Positions 47,801 to 53,482 of a stretch of DNA of 53,482 nt are shown here, one piece after another. Every line of letters begins with the position of its first letter. Within the stretch, counting starts at the first letter, position 1. The stretch comes from Candidatus Coprenecus stercoripullorum (GTDB taxonomy: Bacteria > Bacteroidota > Bacteroidia > Bacteroidales > UBA932), in the NCBI GenBank assembly GCA_018715745.1, contig DVLA01000076.1, positions 1 through 53,482 of the forward strand, in the 5' to 3' direction. The translations under genes were made by a program, and so were the position numbers. Under the pieces are notes generated by a model that did no database searches, had not been told where the DNA came from, and saw only the letters and a list, made by a program, of their open reading frames with translations.

Positions 47801-47852
47801 ATGAGGTAAGGCTGAAAACCGACAGTGCGGCAAATAAAATCCTGAAAGTCAT
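44814..47852 (-). CDS. Large periplasmic tetratricopeptide-repeat protein
   Basis: A 1012-residue protein with a signal peptide (MTFRILFAALSVFSLTSFVF, cleaved near SAQ). About twenty TPR-like repeats fill the rest, seen as recurrent A-x-x-x-F/Y and Y-x-x-G-x-Y patterns (for example DYKEALAALGGIKYPTPEM and GDYDKALSCLTLIVEKHP). Such proteins are adaptors; the four-base overlap with the following barrel gene implies that the two proteins work together at the envelope. The repeats and size resemble BamD/YbgF-like TPR proteins but are much longer. Confidence 0.88.
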   Translation of the reverse strand: MTFRILFAALSVFSLTSFVFSASAQSGEVYGPGPSIERVRELFAEDMYEAAAAEIDLLRSEYPDMDGLLRSEIEVYALFCNIFLGRPNVDALVLEFEDKYHYAPELALARFFYARHYFDKQDYVKALTVFDSLENSLLPRDAALEYVFDKAYCCMRVGRTGDARAGFSEITAMEHNPYTVQSTYYLAYINYTDKDFGKALELFGTISNDDRYGPSSRYYMLESKLMLKDYAYVVENGASVAGAVSQDMRPKVARMVSEAYYALGEPEQAKKWFESYSSSGAGLTRKDNYYFGVISYSLEAYYAAADAFSKVAGEKDSLAQSAFYYMGNSYLRLKNKVAAMEAFKNASLMDFDDGTRRDALFQYAKLSFDLNSDITPFMAFLEAYPDAEESDEIHSYMATAYLIRKDYKEALAALGGIKYPTPEMTLNLQKAAFFRGMQLMGIHSYNDAAEMFALSVENGGYNGPLELLARFWMAEACYRSGRTDKAMEINASLILNPRFRTTREYSTALFNQGYCYFDSQDYAEARKYFSQFLDLHYSDMDMILEARLRLADTYFMMRDYASAAKIYEEVSIMNYRSSAIVYAAYYGALSYGLMSDYGKKIKALEGILDEHGDTLLYSKAVYELGRTYVQTGEISKAEKCFNYMINEVGDPLYVPKAYIELAMIASNRGDYDKALSCLTLIVEKHPVGEDTENALAMIESIYQTRNEPEEYLAYLNRIGLSSIKDADEREEMIFNAAERIFLSRDYSRACISLTDFIDRYPDGDRALQACFYLAESLSALGRKEEAADAYLKVMSARDGAFAELATLHYADICYGLERYPEAAAAYESLLSVARLENNRHEALLGRMRAYYRDGKYISAIDAASALAATPAGARDNRIETDYISAKSMLALGRREEALPILERLSENCLLEEGAEAAYLLIQDAYDLGEFDRAETLVYSFSDSGTSHLYWLAKSFIVLGDSFAEREEWEQAMATFESIRDGYEPKDGSDDIFSQVDMRIDRLKEIMKDLQEK

Positions 47853-47869
47853 TAAACCCTATTTTAATG

Positions 47870-47877
47870 CAAATTTA
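47870..47877 (-). promoter_or_regulatory. Promoter -7 box of the TPR-barrel operon
   Basis: TAAATTTG on the minus strand, 18 bases before the TPR start codon, fits the TAnnTTTG box. No firm -33 element is seen. Confidence 0.4.
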
Positions 47878-47900
47878 AAAAATAAATCCACAAAAAACTC

Positions 47901-47908
47901 TATATTTG
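47901..47908 (+). promoter_or_regulatory. Promoter -7 box of the BACON/calycin lipoprotein
   Basis: TATATTTG lies 90 bases before the ATG at 47998. The leader ends in the A/T-rich TTAATTAAAA before the start codon, a pattern common in well-expressed Bacteroidota genes without a Shine-Dalgarno. Confidence 0.45.
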
Positions 47909-47997
47909 CCGCGCTGTACGGGATTCCCCTTAACAGGCAGGGGTACTTGGCACTTCCGCGCAGCCATTTAAATATTAACCTTTTAAATTAATTAAAA

Positions 47998-49773
47998 ATG
48001 AAAAAAATCATTTTTGCAATCGCGATTGCAGCCTTGTCGCTCGTGTCATGTAAGGAAAAAAGCGAACCGGCACCGCAACCTGAGCTCAATCCATTGACAG
48101 ACACTGTTTACGCCGAGGCCATAGGCGGTAATTACAGTTTCAGGTACGAACTTTCAAACGCCCCCGAGGGCGCTGCCGTTACGGCCAGCGAAAACTCAGA
48201 CGGGTGGATTCTCAATCTCGACTATACTACTATCGGAACAGTCACTTTCGAAGTCCTCGAAAATACGGGGAGCACCGAACGTAAAGCTTCGATACATGTA
48301 AGTTACGAGCAGCTTGATTTTGACGTGGCCGTAGTCCAGGCCGGTGCTGGCGAGACTCCGGGACCGGACAACCCCATCGACATCGAAGGCGAGATAGCAG
48401 GAGAGTATAAGGGCGGGCTGTCCATCAGCCTTGCCGGTATGCCGGTAGTAACCGACATGCCCAAGAACATAGTAATCACTGCCGCCGGAGAAAACACCAT
48501 CAACCTGGAAATAACCGACTTTTCCATCATGGGCATGACCCTCGGCACCATATCGCTCAGCGACTGCCTCGTGGAAAGGGCCGAGAGCGGCTATGCCCTC
48601 AGCACGGAACAGACCATCACCCTTGAAGGCATAGGCGACTGTGATGTCACAATGACCGGTACGGTAAACAACGGCGAGCTTTCCCTTGACCTCGACATCG
48701 CCGTAGCGAGTCTTGGCGGGAACGTCACCGTAACTTTCGAAGGGACACGCCTTACGGGCAGCGAGAGCTCCGAGGCCGACATCCTCACCTTCGAGTTCGA
48801 CCCGGAGAACGGAGTCAATGCAGCCATTCTCATGACAGACCTGGGCGGACTGGCTGAAGGCGTCATAAATGTCACCGTTGACGGAAACGGGAACATCTCG
48901 GCCGTAGTCCCCACTATTACCGTCTCCTCGGGAGCCACCGTAATTCCGGCATCCGGCGAGCCGATTGACCTCACCGGAGGGACGGCTACATATACCGTAG
49001 TAGCCGAAGACGGGACAGTGAAATCCTATTCTGTTGCGACTAAAAAATCCTCTTCCTCAGTATTCTACAGCTTCGACAACTGGACGGAGACAGGAGGTAC
49101 GCCGGAAGTGGACGGATGGGCCAGCTGCAATGCCGCAGTAAATCTGATCATGAGCATGGGCTCACTGGGAGGCATAACTTATACCGGAGACTACCCTGTA
49201 CGCCCCACGGATGACAGTATGGAGGGCAAGGCCGTGATTATGGAATCGGTAGATACGCAGGGAGGCGAGATATTCGGGCAGAAAATACCCAAAGTGACCT
49301 CAGGTTCCATTTTCCTCGGCACGTTCAACGCTTTTGCCGCAATACAGGATCCCCTGTCAACCACCCAGTTCGGCATAATGTTCGACCAGAAGCCACTTGT
49401 CCTCAGAGGTTATTACAAGTACACTGCCGGCAGCGAGTTCTATGACGAAAACGGGACTCTCGTACCCGGAACAACGGACGAGTGCTCTGTCTCCGCAGTC
49501 CTCTATGAGGTGACATCGGACTCCGAGGATGAAGTACTTGACGGCAACGACATATATACATCCGACAGGATAACGGCCATAGGGCAGATGACTTCCGGAA
49601 GCGTTTCCGAATTCACGCTCTTCAATGTAAACATGGAGTACAAGAAGGAATACAACCCTGACGGCCTCTACAGACTGGCGATAATATTCTCGTCAAGCAA
49701 GGAGGGCAATGCCTACCGCGCAGCAGTCGGAAGCACGATGATTGTAGACAACCTGACACTCTACTGCGAATAA
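47998..49773 (+). CDS. Surface lipoprotein with BACON, calycin-like and PCMD domains
   Basis: A 591-residue lipoprotein with lipobox LVSC (Cys at 18). Order of parts: a BACON-like domain (about 35-115, ending ISTHVSYEQ-like HVSYEQLDFDVAVVQAG), a calycin-like barrel (about 130-255, starting IAGEYKGGLSISLAG) and a PCMD (putative carbohydrate metabolism) domain from about 355 to the end, with FYSFDNWTE and MIVDNLTLYCE as its typical first and last strands. Such proteins sit on the cell surface and may bind glycans or hydrophobic ligands; function is unknown. The calycin part resembles that of the hmu-linked lipoprotein at 25530-26363. It is transcribed away from the TPR operon. Confidence 0.88.
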   Translation: MKKIIFAIAIAALSLVSCKEKSEPAPQPELNPLTDTVYAEAIGGNYSFRYELSNAPEGAAVTASENSDGWILNLDYTTIGTVTFEVLENTGSTERKASIHVSYEQLDFDVAVVQAGAGETPGPDNPIDIEGEIAGEYKGGLSISLAGMPVVTDMPKNIVITAAGENTINLEITDFSIMGMTLGTISLSDCLVERAESGYALSTEQTITLEGIGDCDVTMTGTVNNGELSLDLDIAVASLGGNVTVTFEGTRLTGSESSEADILTFEFDPENGVNAAILMTDLGGLAEGVINVTVDGNGNISAVVPTITVSSGATVIPASGEPIDLTGGTATYTVVAEDGTVKSYSVATKKSSSSVFYSFDNWTETGGTPEVDGWASCNAAVNLIMSMGSLGGITYTGDYPVRPTDDSMEGKAVIMESVDTQGGEIFGQKIPKVTSGSIFLGTFNAFAAIQDPLSTTQFGIMFDQKPLVLRGYYKYTAGSEFYDENGTLVPGTTDECSVSAVLYEVTSDSEDEVLDGNDIYTSDRITAIGQMTSGSVSEFTLFNVNMEYKKEYNPDGLYRLAIIFSSSKEGNAYRAAVGSTMIVDNLTLYCE

Positions 49774-49796
49774 GAACAGTTTAAGTAAAATTATTG

Positions 49797-49838
49797 GCGG
49801 CTCCCCTATTTGCCAGCACAGGCAGAAGCGGGAGCCGC
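49797..49838 (+). terminator. Stem-loop after the PCMD lipoprotein gene
   Basis: GCGGCTCCC (49797-49805) pairs perfectly with GGGAGCCGC (49830-49838); the loop holds a smaller TGCC/GGCA hairpin. The following TACTATTATTG is only partly U-rich, so termination is likely but not certain. Confidence 0.55.
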
Positions 49839-49861
49839 TACTATTATTGCTGCATATTTTG

Positions 49862-49869
49862 TATTTTTG
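49862..49869 (+). promoter_or_regulatory. ftsE promoter -7 box
   Basis: TATTTTTG fits TAnnTTTG and lies 16 bases before the ATG at 49886, so the leader is very short. No -33 box at the usual distance. Confidence 0.45.
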
Positions 49870-49885
49870 CGGAAAACCGGGATTT

Positions 49886-50614
49886 ATGGAAGAAAATATC
49901 TCTAAACCGATAATATCATATAAGGACGTAGACATAGTCTACGGCGGCAACCTCGTGTTGAGCGATGTCACATTCGACATAAGGAAAGGTGAGTTCGTCT
50001 ATCTCATAGGGAAGGTCGGCAGCGGGAAAACATCCATAATCAGGTCCGTGACAGGCGAAATTCCCATAAGGAAAGGAGAGGCCTCGGTCGGAAACTTCAA
50101 TCTCAGAAAGCTGAAAAACAGGCAGATTCCTTTTCTGAGAAGGATGATAGGAGTAGTGTTCCAGGATTTCCAGCTGCTTATGGACCGTTCGGTATATGAC
50201 AACCTGCTTTTCGTACTGAAAGCCACAGGCTGGAAAGACAAGCGGGAAATCAGGGACAGAATCGACTCTGTCCTTTCCGCAGTAGGCATGCAGCTCAAAT
50301 CCCACAAAATGCCCTACCAGCTTTCCGGAGGTGAGCAGCAAAGGGTAGCCATTGCAAGGGCCCTCCTCAACGGGCCGGAAATCATACTTGCCGATGAGCC
50401 TACCGGTAATCTCGATACCGAAGCTACGGAAAACATCATGGAACTGCTTACCGGCATACATGACAAAAAAGATTCCCCTGCCATCATTATGGTAACGCAT
50501 GAAAGGCAATTGCTCCAGAAACATCCGTTCAGGACGCTAATGTGCGAAAACGGGGAGTGCAGGGAATTGCCGGCCGACGAGGATTTCAGGCTGGACCTTA
50601 TAAATCTGATGTAG
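49886..50614 (+). CDS. ftsE: FtsE-like ABC transporter ATPase
   Basis: A 242-residue ABC ATPase. The ATG at 49886 is preferred over an upstream in-frame ATG (49847) because the latter lies before the -7 promoter box. Walker A is GKVGSGKT (42-49), the Q-loop [17 protein letters not shown] (90-106), the signature [10 protein letters not shown] (146-155) and Walker B IILADEP (166-172). FtsE with FtsX controls peptidoglycan hydrolases during cell division; the DRSVYDN segment is typical of FtsE. FtsX is not adjacent, as is often the case in Bacteroidota. nth begins at the base after the stop, so these genes are co-transcribed. Confidence 0.88.
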   Translation: MEENISKPIISYKDVDIVYGGNLVLSDVTFDIRKGEFVYLIGKVGSGKTSIIRSVTGEIPIRKGEASVGNFNLRKLKNRQIPFLRRMIGVVFQDFQLLMDRSVYDNLLFVLKATGWKDKREIRDRIDSVLSAVGMQLKSHKMPYQLSGGEQQRVAIARALLNGPEIILADEPTGNLDTEATENIMELLTGIHDKKDSPAIIMVTHERQLLQKHPFRTLMCENGECRELPADEDFRLDLINLM

Positions 50615-51295
50615 ATGAATGCGCAAATCAGTACCGCCCAAAGATACGATGCAATAATACGCTGGTTCTCGGAAAACATGGAATCAGCCGAATCCGAATT
50701 GCATTTCAACGACGGATATCAGTTGATAACAGCGGTAATTCTCTCTGCGCAATGTACCGACAAAAGGGTAAACAGCGTGACCCCCGCCCTGTTTGCCAGG
50801 TTCCCGACCGTAAAGGACATGGCGGCGGCCTCCGAGGATGAAATCCTCGCATATATAAAATCGGTATCGTATCCGAACAGCAAGGCAAGGCATCTCGCCG
50901 GCATGGCGCGGAAAGTGAGGGACAATTTCAACTGTGAGATACCTTCGGACATAGACCAGCTCATGACCCTGCCCGGAGTGGGAAGGAAAACCGCCAATGT
51001 CGTAGCCTCCATCCTTTACAGTAAACCGGTGATTGCCGTAGACACCCACGTATTCAGAATTTCGCGCCGGCTCGGGCTGTCTGACGGGAATACGCCCGCG
51101 AAAGTGGAGGCGGACCTGACAGCCAACATACCGGAAGAGCTCAGGGCCAAATCCCACCACTGGCTGATACTACAGGGAAGATATGTATGTACCGCCAGGA
51201 AGCCTTCCTGCAGAAAATGCGGACTTGCCCCCTGGTGCAGGACATTTCAAAACGGAACTCATGGGACATCCGGAATGGGAAGAAGCGATAAGTGA
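50615..51295 (+). CDS. nth: Endonuclease III
   Basis: A 226-residue DNA glycosylase/AP lyase that removes oxidised pyrimidines. The helix-hairpin-helix [12 protein letters not shown] (119-130) carries the catalytic Lys125 and Asp143 lies in VDTHVFRI. The iron-sulphur motif C-x6-C-x2-C-x5-C is complete at Cys192, 199, 202 and 208. The last 18 residues go beyond the usual end because the gene overlaps xerD by 35 bases. The start directly abuts the ftsE stop. Confidence 0.96.
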   Translation: MNAQISTAQRYDAIIRWFSENMESAESELHFNDGYQLITAVILSAQCTDKRVNSVTPALFARFPTVKDMAAASEDEILAYIKSVSYPNSKARHLAGMARKVRDNFNCEIPSDIDQLMTLPGVGRKTANVVASILYSKPVIAVDTHVFRISRRLGLSDGNTPAKVEADLTANIPEELRAKSHHWLILQGRYVCTARKPSCRKCGLAPWCRTFQNGTHGTSGMGRSDK

Positions 51296-52154
51296 CTTCA
51301 GTTCGTATCTCGGGCTGGAAAGGGGGCTTTCCACGAATACTGTCTCCTCATATGTTTCAGATATAAGGAAACTGGCTTCAGCAGGGAAACGGCATTCCCC
51401 GGTAGACATTGACAGTGCCGACCTGTCCTCCTTTATTTCGGAAGAAGGGCTGAACGGCGTATCCAGACGTACACAGGCCAGGCTTCTCAGTTCCCTGAGA
51501 AGTTTCTTCAGATTTCTCGAAATAGAATACCGCACCGGTAAGAACCCTGCAGAAGCGGTGGATTTCCCAAAGATGAGCCGCAGGGTACCTGCCGTGCTTT
51601 CCGTAGAGGAAATAGAGAAAGTCCTCGCAGGAGTAGACCTGTCCAGGCCGGAGGGGCACAGGAACAGGGCAATACTGGAGACCCTGTATTCCTGCGGACT
51701 GAGGGTGAGCGAACTTACCGGACTGAGAATCTCGGACCTGTTTCTCGATGAAGGGTTCATACGCGTAGTCGGAAAAGGGGACAAGCAGAGGCTTGTTCCC
51801 ATAGGAGAGCCAGCGATAAAAGCCATCAGGCTGTATATGGAGCAGTCCAGGCGCGGCTACACGTCAGCGACCGAAGACATCCTCTTCCTGAACCGTCGCG
51901 GAGGGAGACTTTCCCGCCAGATGGTATTCCTTATAATAAAAAACCAGTGCGAGGCATCGGGCATAACCAAGGAAGTGTCGCCGCACACATTCCGCCATTC
52001 GTTCGCAACGCACCTTATAGAAAACGGGGCGGACCTTAGGGCGGTACAGGAGATGCTGGGACATGAGAATATTGCCACTACAGAAATATACACGCATGTA
52101 GACTCCCGGAAATGGCAGGACAGAATACTGAAATTCCATCCGAGAAATACGTAA
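51261..52154 (+). CDS. xerD: Tyrosine recombinase XerD
   Basis: A 297-residue site-specific recombinase that resolves chromosome dimers at dif with XerC. The ATG at 51261 starts [20 protein letters not shown], the normal N-terminal DNA-binding domain; the frame is open upstream to 51183 only inside nth. Catalytic residues are all present: Arg148 (GLRVSEL), Lys172 (GKGDKQR), His242-Arg245 (HTFRHSFATHL), His268 (LGHENIATT) and Tyr277 (EIYTHV). The size and lack of extra domains argue for XerD rather than a mobile-element integrase. It overlaps nth by 35 bases. Confidence 0.93.
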   Translation: MGHPEWEEAISDFSSYLGLERGLSTNTVSSYVSDIRKLASAGKRHSPVDIDSADLSSFISEEGLNGVSRRTQARLLSSLRSFFRFLEIEYRTGKNPAEAVDFPKMSRRVPAVLSVEEIEKVLAGVDLSRPEGHRNRAILETLYSCGLRVSELTGLRISDLFLDEGFIRVVGKGDKQRLVPIGEPAIKAIRLYMEQSRRGYTSATEDILFLNRRGGRLSRQMVFLIIKNQCEASGITKEVSPHTFRHSFATHLIENGADLRAVQEMLGHENIATTEIYTHVDSRKWQDRILKFHPRNT

Positions 52155-52156
52155 AC

Positions 52157-52192
52157 AAAAAAAGGAAGCGGCTGAATTTCTTCATCGCTTCC
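52157..52192 (-). terminator. Intrinsic terminator after tRNA-Arg
   Basis: On the minus strand GGAAGCG and CGCTTCC (52186-52192 with 52164-52170) flank a 15-base loop, followed by seven T. It begins eight bases after the tRNA 3' end and also separates the convergent xerD. Confidence 0.8.
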
Positions 52193-52200
52193 TCCTGCCG

Positions 52201-52272
52201 TAGCTCCAACAGGACTCGAACCTGTATTTAAAGTTTAGGAAACTTCCGTTCTATCCCTTGAACTATGGAGCC
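52201..52272 (-). tRNA. tRNA-Arg (anticodon CCU)
   Basis: The minus strand folds as a complete cloverleaf: acceptor GGCTCCA with TGGAGCT (a G-U at the first pair), D arm GTTC-AAGGGATA-GAAC, anticodon stem GAAGT/ACTTT with loop TTCCTAA giving CCU, a five-base variable loop and TpsiC arm CAGG-TTCGAGT-CCTG. CCA is not encoded. It reads AGG codons. It lies three bases after the plsX stop. Confidence 0.95.
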
Positions 52273-52275
52273 GAA

Positions 52276-53223
52276 TCAGGTTGCAAAGATAGGTAATTTT
52301 TCTATTAATCCACCTTCTACAATTTTTTTAGCCTTAAAAATCATATTGGATATCGCCACAGGCGTAGATATGCCGTGCCCGATAATCACCGGGGCGGACA
52401 CTCCGAGCACCGGTGTCCCGCCGTATGCCTCATAATTGAACTGTTCAAGGTAACTGTCCGTTATCCCGCGCGCTTTGGCTACCGAATATACGGATTCAGC
52501 CTGTTTAAGGACTATATTTCCCGTAAACCCGTCCGTAACCACTACGTCCGGCGCATCGTATCCCGGTGTCCATATCCTGTCAGGCTCGATATTCCCAGAA
52601 AAACCGGGACATCCGTCTTCCAGCAGGGCATAGGCCTCGCGGTACAGGGAAGCGCCTTTCCCCGCCTCTTTCCCGATATTGAGCAGGGCAACTTTCGGAG
52701 AGCCTATACCCATAACGCTCCTGGCATAGGCAACGCCGAGCCCGGCGAACCTGAACAGCATCTGCGGCCTGCAGTCCGCATTGAACCCTACGTCCAGCAG
52801 AAGCAGCTTTTTCCCTGAAATAAGCGGGAGTTCCACCGAAATGCATGGTCTCGGCATGTTTTCCACCATTTTCAGCGAGGACATGGATGCCACGAGCATC
52901 GCACCGGTATTGCCTGCACTTACGAACGCGTCGATTTCCCCGGCCGCCAGTGAAGCGAAGCCTACGGCAATGCTCGAGTCATTTTTCCTGAAATAGGCCG
53001 AAACCGCCTGTTCCTCCATCCCTATGGTTTCGGAACAGTGTACGATAAAAAAAGTACCGGAGCCTGCGCCGGCTTCGGTACGGATATCCTCTATGGAGCT
53101 CCTGTCTCCAAACAAATACAACTCCGTGTCAGGTCCGGTGTTCTCCAAGGCGGCAATCGCTCCAAGGACAGTACTCCTCGGGGCGAAGTCCCCGCCCATA
53201 GCGTCTATTCCGATCCTGACCAT
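52276..53223 (-). CDS. plsX: Phosphate acyltransferase PlsX
   Basis: A 315-residue enzyme that makes acyl-phosphate from acyl-ACP for glycerolipid synthesis. The ATG at 53223 gives the typical start MVRIGIDAMGGDFAP; the frame is open upstream to 53283 only across rpmF. Later landmarks are FVSAGNTGAMLVAS, LLDVGFNADCRPQML, VTDGFTGNIVLKQAES and GVSAPVIIGHG. The rpmF-plsX order is classical. fabH, which usually follows plsX, is absent: a tRNA gene lies there instead. Confidence 0.96.
   Translation of the reverse strand: MVRIGIDAMGGDFAPRSTVLGAIAALENTGPDTELYLFGDRSSIEDIRTEAGAGSGTFFIVHCSETIGMEEQAVSAYFRKNDSSIAVGFASLAAGEIDAFVSAGNTGAMLVASMSSLKMVENMPRPCISVELPLISGKKLLLLDVGFNADCRPQMLFRFAGLGVAYARSVMGIGSPKVALLNIGKEAGKGASLYREAYALLEDGCPGFSGNIEPDRIWTPGYDAPDVVVTDGFTGNIVLKQAESVYSVAKARGITDSYLEQFNYEAYGGTPVLGVSAPVIIGHGISTPVAISNMIFKAKKIVEGGLIEKLPIFAT
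52284..52291 (-). promoter_or_regulatory. tRNA-Arg promoter -7 box inside the plsX 3' end
   Basis: TATCTTTG on the minus strand overlaps the last plsX codons (Pro-Ile-Phe-Ala) and lies 12 bases before the tRNA. It matches the box found at ssrA and gyrB, so the tRNA can be transcribed on its own. Confidence 0.55.
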
Positions 53224-53234
53224 CGGGTCCGGGA

Positions 53235-53417
53235 CTATTCTACATTCTTCTGCACCATCAGGCGTCCCCTGTAATATCCGCATTCAGGGCAGACATGATG
53301 ATACATTACCGCTGCTCCGCAGTTCGAGCATGTAGCCAGCGTCGGGGCAGTAAGACTGTCATGAGTCCTGCGTTTGTCTCTGCGCTGCTTCGAAATTTTG
53401 TGTTTAGGATGTGCCAT
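53235..53417 (-). CDS. rpmF: 50S ribosomal protein L32
   Basis: A 60-residue basic protein starting MAHPKHKISKQRRDKRRTHD, with the zinc-ribbon cysteines in CSNCGAAV and CPECGYYRG. It is the four-Cys form, which binds zinc. It lies 11 bases before plsX and 23 bases after the DUF177 gene, the standard YceD-L32-PlsX order. Confidence 0.97.
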   Translation of the reverse strand: MAHPKHKISKQRRDKRRTHDSLTAPTLATCSNCGAAVMYHHVCPECGYYRGRLMVQKNVE

Positions 53418-53440
53418 ATCTTTTTATAAATTTTATATTT

Positions 53441-53482
53441 CTATTTCAATATGTCTTTCATAAGCTCCATCATCTTCGGATC
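53441..53482 (-). CDS. C-terminal end of a DUF177/YceD-family protein (partial)
   Basis: Thirteen codons and a TAG (DPKMMELMKDILK) run to the window edge on the minus strand. The Asp-Pro start followed by a helix ending in Leu-Lys is the typical YceD/DUF177 tail (DPRW-x-x-LKxL), and this gene normally precedes rpmF. Most of the gene lies outside the window. Confidence 0.7.
   Translation of the reverse strand, partial: DPKMMELMKDILK

Noticed and set aside
51261-52272. Integrase plus tRNA as an integrative-element boundary
   Set aside because: The recombinase has XerD length and context (after nth) and points toward the tRNA in a convergent arrangement; no attachment-site repeat of the tRNA end was seen in the window.

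Overview
The window is chromosomal DNA of a Bacteroidales bacterium (phylum Bacteroidota). Supporting signs are the tmRNA tag ending NYALAA, many TAnnTTTG promoter boxes of the type used by the Bacteroidota sigma factor, a complete hmu haem operon, sphingolipid genes, BACON/calycin/PCMD lipoproteins and start codons with weak Shine-Dalgarno sequences. I do not assign a genus. No CRISPR array, insertion sequence or integrase-bounded island was seen; the only tyrosine recombinase is a housekeeping XerD.

Layout. 1-3130: AT-rich end of a surface-polysaccharide locus (GNAT acetyltransferase, short PglC-like sugar-phosphate transferase, remnant of a metallo-beta-lactamase-fold gene, acyltransferase/SGNH protein carrying an eight-G run). 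3260-5128: three overlapping or closely packed genes of unknown function with their own promoter-like box. 5178-11231: GDP-L-fucose synthesis (gmd, fcl), an unusual nucleotidyltransferase/GHMP-kinase fusion, a mutarotase, a FucP-type permease and a sugar aminotransferase. 11212-16760: accessory block with a 1179-residue SIR2-domain protein, a Gdx/SugE-type SMR exporter, an AAA ATPase behind AT-rich repeats, and a LuxR-type gene that looks N-terminally truncated.

16834-26363 (minus strand): hmuY-hmuR-hmuS-hmuT-hmuU-hmuV haem uptake operon, apparently led by a calycin-like lipoprotein. The outer-membrane HmuY/HmuR pair captures haem, the CobN-like HmuS acts in the periplasm, and HmuT/U/V are membrane proteins including an ExbB-like energiser. 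26571-28371: DUF362 lipoprotein and a nitroreductase. 28470-34481: heavy-metal RND efflux operon (adaptor, pump, TolC-type channel) led by a small His-rich membrane protein. 34492-35537: class II aldolase and ssrA (tmRNA).

35597-43056 (minus): gyrB, serine palmitoyltransferase, an SDR reductase probably acting on 3-ketosphinganine, a PgpH-like HD phosphohydrolase and a membrane protein of unknown function, tightly packed. 43099-47852 (minus): outer-membrane beta-barrel protein and a large TPR protein overlapping by four bases. 47998-52154 (plus): BACON/calycin/PCMD lipoprotein, ftsE, nth and xerD. 52201-53482 (minus): tRNA-Arg(CCU), plsX, rpmF and the last codons of a DUF177/YceD gene.

The strongest candidates for new biology are the nucleotidyltransferase-GHMP kinase fusion in the fucose cluster, the three-gene unknown cassette, the solitary SIR2 protein, the calycin lipoprotein linked to the hmu operon, and the His-rich leader protein of the metal efflux operon. 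All functional assignments are by reading motifs and context; no database search was run.
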